Shown here: positions 8,163 through 12,730 of the stretch, piece by piece | Numbering within the stretch: the stretch's first letter is position 1 | How the letters are laid out: each line of letters begins with the position of its first letter | From: an uncultured Phycisphaerales bacterium | GTDB taxonomy: Bacteria; Planctomycetota; Phycisphaerae; Phycisphaerales; SM1A02 | Assembly (NCBI GenBank): GCA_946886375.1 | Contig: CAMPIL010000063.1 | Span: 1-12,730 of the forward strand | Length of the DNA stretch: 12,730 nucleotides | Direction of reading: 5' to 3' | The notes under the pieces: model-generated | Seen by the model: the letters and a program-made list of their open reading frames with translations, nothing else | What the model was told of the DNA's origin: nothing | Databases searched by the model: none | Made by a program: the position numbers and the translations under genes

Positions 8163-8182
8163 ATTCCCGCGTGCGCGGGAAT
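8163..8182. repeat. REP-like palindromic hairpin after pit
   Basis: ATTCCCGCG (8163-8171) and CGCGGGAAT (8174-8182) form a perfect 9-bp inverted repeat around TG. The context (TGG before, GACGAG after) closely matches a class of dispersed intergenic palindromes seen in many bacteria, with the core TGGATTCCCGC...GCGGGAATGACG. It lies 80 bp after the pit stop, where it could also help end the pit transcript, but no T-run follows. Copy number cannot be judged from one window. Confidence 0.65.
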
Positions 8183-8345
8183 GACGAGTCACTACGCTCG
8201 GCACGAAACATATCTACTTCAGTTCGCTGCGGCGATTTGCGTCCCGCCGTGCGCATGAGCTCGCCTACTTATGTTCGCGATTTGCTTGTCGAGGCTAACG
8301 AAAGCCTTGAATTTCAGCACTATCGACAATAGAAATTTCCAAGGA

Positions 8346-8375
8346 GTGCAGTGTGCAGGGGGTGCATTGTGCAGG
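8346..8375 (+). repeat. 14-bp direct duplication at the kinase 5' end
   Basis: GTGCAGTGTGCAGG (8346-8359) is repeated as GTGCATTGTGCAGG (8362-8375), 13 of 14 bases identical and 16 bp apart. It adds extra in-frame GTG codons (8351, 8369) upstream of the ATG at 8408, which makes the true start of the following kinase uncertain. Confidence 0.6.
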
Positions 8376-8407
8376 ATCGAGGCCGCGTGAAGGACCATCG
8401 CCGACAC

Positions 8408-9721
8408 ATGCCAGACAGCGTCCGGGAGCAGCGGATCCAAGCCATTGTTTCGCAACTGGATCCGCGTCCGTACCCGGAACTCGCACGGGCGCTCCGCGCG
8501 CAGGTTGATTCGATTCTCCACGGCTGGCGCGGGTACAGCCTGCGGTTGATGCCCTATCTGGACCGCCTGACCGTTGCGGAGTTCGAAAACTCCATCGCCA
8601 TCATCCTCAACGCCATTGCGGACGCCATGGAGTCAGGTCAACCCGGCTCGGTGCGCAATCTGATCGACCATTCGCCTGAGCACGGCTTCGACCGCTTCCT
8701 GCATCACTACGATCCGCACGATCTGCTCGCTGAAGAGCGCATTCTGCGCGCTGTCATCATCACCGAACTCGAGGCCGCGCTTCACCGGGCGCCCACGGCT
8801 CAGGAGGCCGCCGCGCTGCATGAACTGATCGACATCATGATCCAGTACAGCGTGCTGGAATTGATTCGCAAGCGCAACGATGAACTTCGCAAAACCCAGG
8901 AGCAACTGCTGCGGTCCGAGCGCCTTGCAGGCTTGGGCACGCTCGCGGCGGGGGTCGGCCACGATCTGAACAACCTGCTGCTTCCCCTGCGCATCAGGGT
9001 GGAAGCGCTGCAGCACGATGCCCTTTCGCAGGAGTCTCGCGCCCACATCGAGGTCATCGCCATTATCGCCGATCACCTTCAGAACATCGCCGTCAACCTG
9101 CGCATGCTGTCGGTCGATCCAGAAAAGCGCAGGCCCGTGCACGAGCCTGCGGACTTGCGCCACTGGTGCAGCGACACCGGGAAGTTCTACGCCAAGATTC
9201 TGCCGCCCCACGTCACCCTTGAGTGCGACATTCCCGATGACCTGCCGCCGCTTCCGGTGAGCAAGTCCGCGCTGTCGCAGTCGGTGTACAACCTCATTCA
9301 GAACTCCATACACGCGCTCTCGGGGAAAGAAGACGGCCGCATCACGCTTCGCATTCGCACCAACGATCGCCACATCAGCGTCTTCGTCGAAGACAACGGC
9401 CGCGGGATGACCGAAGAAGTCCTCCAGCACTGCATGGAGCCGTTCTTCACCACCAAATCGCGCGGCATGTCCACGGGGCTGGGCCTGCCCCTGGTCAAGG
9501 CCATCGTCGACGCTACGGGCGGCTCCATCGACATTCATTCCCCGCCTCCGGGTCAGACCCAAGGCACAGCAGTCGAGTTGATCTTCCCGTTGCACTCTCA
9601 ACCTCAACCTCAACCCGACTCTCAAGACCTTCAAGCGCAAGGCACATCTGAATCCGATCAACGCCGCGCCACAACCTCTGCGCTGTTCGATCGCTTCCCG
9701 CGCCCGCCATCACCACAGTGA
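8408..9721 (+). CDS. Soluble histidine kinase with helical N-terminal sensor region
   Basis: A 437-residue kinase from the ATG at 8408, with no membrane segment. Residues 1-150 are a mostly helical region (HGWRGYSLRLMPYLDRL; later DLLAEERILRAVIITELEAAL). It is reminiscent of the RsbRD-type N-terminal domain of stressosome and kinase proteins, though I only infer this. A short coiled coil (KRNDELRKTQEQLLRSERL) leads to the HisKA box with His185 in GVGHDLNNLLLPL, an NtrB-like form. The ATPase domain has N295/N299, the G1 box DNGRGM (329-334) and the G2 box TGLGL (356-360). The tail is Gln/Pro/Ser-rich. An alternative start at GTG 8351 has AAGGAG 4 nt upstream and would add 19 residues. No cognate regulator is in the window, so the target is unknown. 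Confidence 0.85.
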   Translation: MPDSVREQRIQAIVSQLDPRPYPELARALRAQVDSILHGWRGYSLRLMPYLDRLTVAEFENSIAIILNAIADAMESGQPGSVRNLIDHSPEHGFDRFLHHYDPHDLLAEERILRAVIITELEAALHRAPTAQEAAALHELIDIMIQYSVLELIRKRNDELRKTQEQLLRSERLAGLGTLAAGVGHDLNNLLLPLRIRVEALQHDALSQESRAHIEVIAIIADHLQNIAVNLRMLSVDPEKRRPVHEPADLRHWCSDTGKFYAKILPPHVTLECDIPDDLPPLPVSKSALSQSVYNLIQNSIHALSGKEDGRITLRIRTNDRHISVFVEDNGRGMTEEVLQHCMEPFFTTKSRGMSTGLGLPLVKAIVDATGGSIDIHSPPPGQTQGTAVELIFPLHSQPQPQPDSQDLQAQGTSESDQRRATTSALFDRFPRPPSPQ

Positions 9722-9866
9722 TGGGACGCCAAACCGCACGAAGCATCAACCGGCCTGGACGTACCGCAGACGCCGCCACTTCGCACGAATCTCAGGTCAA
9801 TTGCCGGAATTGCAGCCTCGTGGCGCGAATGCGCGCACACGCTTTTCCCGCCGCGTATTTTAGATA

Positions 9867-10175
9867 GTGCGCACGGACGAAACACTTCGAGAGGTGGTCA
9901 TCGCCAAAGCGAAAGCCGCGCTGGGCGAGCCGGAAGTCGCGGCGGTCGAAGGCGGCTTTATCTATCGCTGGCGATTGGAGCGAGGACCGACTGATTTCTC
10001 AGTGTTCGTCACGATCGATTCACCCGAGCATCCCGATATCGCGCACGTCATGGTCAGCGATTCGCCTCGCTACCAGCAGGACCTCATCGTCTCAACGATC
10101 GTGCAAACGCCCGAGCAGGCTGACATTCTCTTCAGCCAGATTCTCGACCAGTGGCATCGGCCTCAACCCCTCTGA
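9867..10175 (+). CDS. Small protein of unknown function, paralogue A
   Basis: A 102-residue protein that I do not recognise. The predicted layout is a helix (LREVVIAKAKAALGEPE), three or four strands (FIYRWRLER, FSVFVTID, IAHVMVSD, DLIVSTIVQ) and a C-terminal helix (PEQADILFSQILDQW). It has no signal peptide or membrane segment. It aligns along most of its length with the protein at 10368-10721: shared GEP, RW, a SV(F/S) strand, and a (I/V)V(S) strand followed by a helix beginning with PE. The start is uncertain: GTG at 9867 has no Shine-Dalgarno sequence but lies 5 nt after TATTTT (9856-9861), so leaderless translation is possible, and GTG at 9894 is an alternative. It follows the kinase by 145 bp. 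Confidence 0.72.
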   Translation: MRTDETLREVVIAKAKAALGEPEVAAVEGGFIYRWRLERGPTDFSVFVTIDSPEHPDIAHVMVSDSPRYQQDLIVSTIVQTPEQADILFSQILDQWHRPQPL

Positions 10176-10259
10176 GGCGAGCCGCGCCTGCTTCACGTCA
10201 GGCACAGCCGAAACCCCGCCCGGCAGCCACAACCATCCAAAAACTTTCGATCAAATCGC

Positions 10260-10287
10260 TTGGCAGCGAAGAAAGTCTCTGTACAAT
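10260..10287 (+). promoter_or_regulatory. Sigma-70-type promoter
   Basis: TTGGCA (10260-10265) and TACAAT (10282-10287) are each 5/6 matches to the -35 and -10 consensus, with a 16-bp spacer. Transcription would start near 10294 and leave a leader of about 74 nt before the ATG at 10368. Together with the terminator at 10803-10838 this defines a single-gene transcript. Confidence 0.65.
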
Positions 10288-10367
10288 TTCATCTGTGCCC
10301 CGTGCATCGCGCAGGCCCAGGACGCTCTGCATCCATTTAAACATTCTGACTCGGTGGAGGTGAATCG

Positions 10368-10721
10368 ATGCCGAAGTCCAACGTGTCTGGCGAATACGAT
10401 CTCTACCACGCAGCCAGAGCGATGCTCGTCAAAGCCTTTGGCGAACCCACTGAGCGAAGCACCCTGATTGACCGCTGGAGCATCCACACTCCCGGCCACA
10501 AGTCCAGCGTCAGCATCGTGCTCGACTATTCGCCCACGCCCAGCCTCCAGGTCTTGGACATCCGCGGCAGCGAGCCCTTCATCGTCGTCTCGTGCCTTCG
10601 CGATCCTGAGCACATCGCCAGGGTCGTCGCTGACCTTCAGCAAAGAATCCAACCGGACCCCGCCGCCCCACGCCTTCGGCACCCCACGAGCAACCGATCC
10701 AGCAGCGATTCTGCGGTCTGA
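10368..10721 (+). CDS. Small protein of unknown function, paralogue B
   Basis: A 117-residue protein with an excellent Shine-Dalgarno sequence (GGAGG at 10356-10360, 7-nt spacing) that fixes the ATG at 10368. I do not recognise a named family. The core (about 10-95) has the same plan as the protein at 9867-10175: a helix ending in FGEPTE, strands around DRWSIHT, SVSIVLDY, SLQVLDIRG and PFIVVSCL, and a helix PEHIARVVADLQQRI. The last 20 residues are Pro/Ser/Arg-rich and probably disordered. It has its own promoter and a strong terminator, so it seems to be expressed independently of its neighbour. Soluble and cytosolic by appearance. No catalytic motif is evident. A small binding or adaptor role is only a guess. 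Confidence 0.82.
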   Translation: MPKSNVSGEYDLYHAARAMLVKAFGEPTERSTLIDRWSIHTPGHKSSVSIVLDYSPTPSLQVLDIRGSEPFIVVSCLRDPEHIARVVADLQQRIQPDPAAPRLRHPTSNRSSSDSAV

Positions 10722-10802
10722 ACTTTCGACTTTCGAAGATTCGATGACGTGAACGACCCGGTTTCGCCGATGGTCTTGATCTATCACGTGTCACAGGATG
10801 AG

Positions 10803-10838
10803 AAGAGGGAAGGCCATGATTGCCTTCCCTCTTTCTTT
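10803..10838 (+). terminator. Rho-independent terminator
   Basis: A perfect 12-bp inverted repeat (AAGAGGGAAGGC at 10803-10814 with GCCTTCCCTCTT at 10822-10833) around a 7-nt loop is followed directly by TCTTTTG on the + strand. It lies 81 bp after the paralogue B stop and is the strongest terminator in the window. The (-) strand lacks a following T-run, so it works rightward. Confidence 0.9.
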
Positions 10839-11101
10839 TGGCGTGGTTCGGGCGAAATCCGGCGATTTGAACTTACCCGTGCAGAAATTCTCGCGGGCGT
10901 GCCGATTTCATAATGACATCACATCTGGAAGGGAAGAAAGTCCTAGGCCGCGACGCCTTGGTTTCTTGTTGTTCTTCCCGCTTTCGGTGGCCATCCGGGG
11001 GCCTCTGGAGCGGGGCCAGCGCAAACCAAAACGATCGCAGCATCCGGAGCGGGAAAAGACAGCGCGGGACATTCGGTCCCGTCGTTCAAGGCCCAAGGGC
11101 C

Positions 11102-11401
11102 ATGTTCGAGGCTGTCTGTATGAACCGGGACGGGATTTGGAGGATCGTCGAAGATCGCGACTGGCCGCCACTGGAGCGGCGGATGACGCTGTCGCATCAG
11201 CAGTTTCAGATCATGCGCCTGATCATCACGGAGGACCTCACGGCCAAGCAGATCGCCGCTCGCCTGCGCACCAAGGTGAAATGCGTGACCAAGCAGATGG
11301 AGCGTATGTTCGAAAAACTCAACGTCCGAAGCCGCACAGCCCTCGCCGTCAGAGTGCTGGGCGAACACTATTTGATGAAGATGGAGAGCAGGGGAAGTTG
11401 A
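11102..11401 (+). CDS. Stand-alone LuxR/GerE-type helix-turn-helix protein
   Basis: A 99-residue protein consisting almost only of a GerE/LuxR DNA-binding domain (about 29-86): LSHQQFQIMRLIITEDLTAKQIAARLRTKVKCVTK, then QMERMFEKLNVRSRTALAVRVL. The pattern L(S/T)xxxxxIxxLI, (A/S)xKQIAxxL and (E/K)KLxVxSRTxLAV is that of the family. No receiver or ligand domain precedes it. The recognition helix is atypical: the usual T-V-K-x-H is replaced by VKCVTKQ. The frame is open upstream to 10913, but that part (rich in Ser, Arg, Trp, Gly) does not look coding, so ATG 11102 is used. ATG 11120 is also possible. A weak AAGGG precedes the start. Codon use is GC-rich like the neighbours. It may be a transcription factor for nearby genes, which is untested. 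Confidence 0.75.
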   Translation: MFEAVCMNRDGIWRIVEDRDWPPLERRMTLSHQQFQIMRLIITEDLTAKQIAARLRTKVKCVTKQMERMFEKLNVRSRTALAVRVLGEHYLMKMESRGS

Positions 11402-11520
11402 TGGTTCGGGGGTTGTGCGGAAAGATCGACTCGCGTAACGCTAGACATAACGCGCGAATCGTGTTCTGAATTGGAAATCTCGTTCATCCAAAACGCTATT
11501 CAAAAGGAATACGTATCAAC

Positions 11521-11694
11521 ATGGCTCAGCTCAATCCATCAGACAATCCTGTTGCAACAGCTCTTGCGATCGCATTTCACCTTGCGGCATCTTATCAGCA
11601 CAAGACTGCCATCGAGTTTGCAGTTGAAATAAACAAGTTGGTCCATGCGATGTTGAAAGACATTCCACCCTCACAACTGCACCCATCCAAATAA
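11521..11694 (+). CDS. Possible 57-residue helical protein
   Basis: This short frame runs from ATG 11521 to TAA 11692-11694. The product is a Met-Ala-start peptide with a likely amphipathic helical stretch (residues 10-46: VATALAIAFHLAASYQ, then KTAIEFAVEINKLVHAML) and a Pro/Ser-rich end. AAGGA at 11504-11508 lies 12 nt upstream, a little far for an ideal Shine-Dalgarno sequence. By hand count only about 46% of third codon positions are G or C, clearly below the neighbouring genes, so it is either recently acquired, weakly selected or not a gene. I recognise no family. It lies between the LuxR-type gene and the 21-bp repeat array. Confidence 0.45.
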   Translation: MAQLNPSDNPVATALAIAFHLAASYQHKTAIEFAVEINKLVHAMLKDIPPSQLHPSK

Positions 11695-11870
11695 GGGGCA
11701 CGGGCAACAGGACAAGCCGCTCGTTTCCTCTCCGCGACTCCTTTGCGCGCCCGCCTCCGCGACGTTTGCGATCTCGCCTTATCGCTGCGCCGTGTCGCGG
11801 CGTCGCGATCACTCAAACCCCGTTCCTCACGTCAAAACCCGCGTTCCAGGCAGATCATTAGACGTTCTGA

Positions 11871-12080
11871 TTGGCGCAGAACACGTTCTGAATCGCTCAG
11901 AACTCTTTCCGGGCCGTGCAGAACACGTTCTGGATCGCGCAGAACACTCTCTGAGTCGTTCAGAACGTGTTCTGCGCCGGTCAGAGCTCGTTCTGCGCCG
12001 TTCAGAACACTTTCCGAGCCTTTCAGAACACTCTCTGAGCCGTTCAGAACGTGTTCTGAGCCGCTCAGAAAGTCTGTTGC
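11871..12080. repeat. 21-bp tandem repeat array with inverted CAGAA/TTCTG cores
   Basis: Ten consecutive 21-bp units without insertion or deletion begin at 11871, 11892, 11913, 11934, 11955, 11976, 11997, 12018, 12039 and 12060. The consensus is GCCGTTCAGAAC followed by ACTCTCTGA or ACGTTCTGA. Bases 7-10 (CAGA) and base 20 (G) are invariant; 11-12 and 16-19 are nearly so; 13-15, 21-2 and 5-6 vary. The two cores are reverse complements, so arms alternate in orientation about every 10.5 bp. Recognisable degenerate copies continue in register on both sides (11808-11870, 12081-12101). Two or more frames on each strand stay open across it simply because 21 is a multiple of three. No spacers, so not CRISPR. 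Confidence 0.9.
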
Positions 12081-12159
12081 TCCTTGCAGAGTTCTCTTGG
12101 CAGACTGCTGATGCGTTATCCGGCTCTTGAACTCGTGCTGAATTGAGCGGCATTTTATT

Positions 12160-12183
12160 TTTGTCGGTATTTCTACCGACAAA
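12160..12183. promoter_or_regulatory. Perfect 10-bp inverted repeat
   Basis: TTTGTCGGTA (12160-12169) and TACCGACAAA (12174-12183) pair perfectly around TTTC. A T-rich run (ATTTTATTT) comes before it on the + strand, not after it, and the (-) strand has an A-run after it. It therefore does not fit an intrinsic terminator in either direction. It could be an operator or an mRNA hairpin; on the (-) strand the loop is GAAA. Its position about 100 bp before the sigma-54-like promoter would suit an activator site, but that is speculative. Confidence 0.6.
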
Positions 12184-12280
12184 TCCGCGCCACCACAACG
12201 AAAAGGCGCATCGCGCCGGGAGTGCGCACTGCGAAGCATTCAGAACGCTCCGCTTCGAGTCGATCCATCTGCCGCGACGC

Positions 12281-12295
12281 TGGCATTGTGCTTGC
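12281..12295 (+). promoter_or_regulatory. Sigma-54-like -24/-12 promoter
   Basis: TGGCAT (12281-12286), a 5-bp spacer and TTGC (12292-12295) match the RpoN consensus TGGCAC-N5-TTGC at 9 of 10 positions, with the key GG and GC doublets at the correct spacing. The transcript would start near 12307, shortly before the Shine-Dalgarno sequence AGGAG (12314-12318) of the gene at 12328. No better sigma-70 elements were seen there. Confidence 0.5.
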
Positions 12296-12327
12296 GTCAA
12301 TAACAACAGACTCAGGAGTGTTCAGTT

Positions 12328-12730
12328 ATGTCTACGACAGATTACATCCCACACACCGACGACGGCTTTCGGACTTGGGCGGTCAATTACGCGACCAACA
12401 TTTCCGCAGGGCCAGGAACTTATCAATTGACCGCGGCACAGGCCGCCTCGATTCAGAGCGTGGTGGACGACTTCGTCGCCAAACTGCTGATCGCGGACAA
12501 TGAACTCACCCGCAACAAGCAGACCGTCGCCGACAAGGAAGACGCCAAGGCCATCGCGATTTCGCTGTGCAGGAATTACGCGATTCTCATCAAGGAGAAC
12601 TCCGGCATCAGCGACGGCGACAAGCTCGCCATCGGCGTGCGCCCCATCAATCCCAACCGCGACCCGATCAACGTGCCTATGACTTCGCCGATCGTGACGA
12701 TCCTGGGGAACACGCCCGGAAGCCACACGT
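12328..12730 (+). CDS. Helical hypothetical protein, 3' end beyond the window
   Basis: The first 134 residues are present; the frame is still open at the window edge. ATG 12328 has AGGAG (12314-12318) with 9-nt spacing. The visible part begins MSTTDYIPHTDDGFRTWAVN, then has three likely helices (about 13-27, 35-66 and 66-92, the last two with Ala/Lys/Asp-rich amphipathic character) and a Pro/Asn-rich extended segment (105-134: VRPINPNRDP, then NVPMTSPIV). There is no signal peptide. The plan (a start with FxxWxxN, LTAAxxAxIQ, an Ala-rich helix pair ending IxxNxxISDxDKxAIGV, then a Pro-rich link to a probable beta domain) resembles an uncharacterised family I recall from Planctomycetota, Verrucomicrobiota and Bacteroidota. 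That resemblance is from memory and function is unknown. Confidence 0.82.
   Translation, partial: MSTTDYIPHTDDGFRTWAVNYATNISAGPGTYQLTAAQAASIQSVVDDFVAKLLIADNELTRNKQTVADKEDAKAIAISLCRNYAILIKENSGISDGDKLAIGVRPINPNRDPINVPMTSPIVTILGNTPGSHT

Larger units (their letters stand above)
11695..12327. other. 633-bp gap without a convincing gene
   Basis: Between the possible 57-residue frame and the last gene I find no believable coding region. The gap holds the 21-bp tandem array (11871-12080 plus decaying edges), a perfect hairpin (12160-12183), an isolated extra copy of the array motif (TTCAGAACG at 12239-12247) and a sigma-54-like promoter (12281-12295). Open frames across the array give heptad-like peptides such as SERLREC or SEPFRTL, which I regard as by-products of the repeat. 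Confidence 0.7.

Noticed and set aside
8633..9661. 342-residue (-) strand open frame opposite the soluble kinase
   Set aside because: The + strand has a complete kinase with all catalytic boxes; the antisense product has no recognisable domain.
10913..11101. N-terminal extension of the LuxR-type protein
   Set aside because: The frame is open, but the residues (Ser, Arg, Trp, Gly-rich) show no domain and the codon pattern is poor; ATG 11102 directly precedes the recognisable protein.
11871..12080. CRISPR array
   Set aside because: The units are directly abutting 21-mers with no unique spacers, and no cas genes are present.
11871..12080. Array of LexA or heat-shock boxes, based on GAAC...GTTC palindromes
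   Set aside because: The Bacillus-type LexA box needs GAAC-N4-GTTC and the alphaproteobacterial one GTTC-N7-GTTC. Here the arms are 2 bp apart and repeated in tandem, which fits neither.
11743..12306. Heptad-repeat proteins encoded across the 21-bp array on either strand
   Set aside because: At least two frames per strand are open because the period is a multiple of three. None has a good start or Shine-Dalgarno sequence, and conservation follows the inverted cores rather than codon positions.

Overview
The window is a GC-rich bacterial chromosome segment whose first two thirds are a phosphate (Pho) locus. The organism cannot be fixed from sequence alone. Scattered use of Shine-Dalgarno sites, a possible sigma-54 promoter, and a last gene resembling a hypothetical family I associate with Planctomycetota and Verrucomicrobiota make a planctomycete-like bacterium (perhaps Phycisphaerae) my best guess, at low to moderate confidence. 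I see no tRNA, rRNA, insertion sequence, CRISPR array or prophage gene.

Layout. Positions 1-1484 (+) hold the end of a PhoB-type response regulator and a complete membrane PhoR-type histidine kinase. They converge on a leftward operon read from about 6190 to 1566: pstS, pstC, pstA, pstB, phoU, the high-affinity ABC phosphate importer and its regulator. pstC/pstA and pstA/pstB overlap by ATGA. A strong hairpin separates pstS from pstC. A direct repeat with 11-bp period, very like a Pho box, lies upstream of pstS in a 195-bp divergent intergenic region. From that region a second, rightward unit starts: a PhoU-like DUF47 protein and a PiT-family permease (6351-8083), the low-affinity route. The two import systems and the PhoB/PhoR pair form one coherent phosphate sensing and uptake locus.

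After a REP-like hairpin (8163-8182) comes a soluble histidine kinase without a partner regulator in the window (8408-9721). Then come two short proteins that look like distant paralogues of each other (9867-10175, 10368-10721). The second has its own promoter and a textbook terminator.

From 10841 to the end the DNA is sparser and less familiar. It holds a stand-alone LuxR/GerE-type helix-turn-helix protein (11102-11401), a possible 57-residue helical protein (11521-11694), and a 633-bp gap. The gap contains at least ten in-register 21-bp tandem units built from alternating CAGAA and TTCTG arms, a perfect 10-bp hairpin, and a sigma-54-like promoter. That promoter would drive the last gene (12328 to the window end), a helical hypothetical protein cut off by the window. 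The 21-bp array is the most unusual object here. Its conservation follows the inverted CAGAA/TTCTG cores rather than codon phase, so I read it as a DNA- or RNA-level element rather than a coding repeat.
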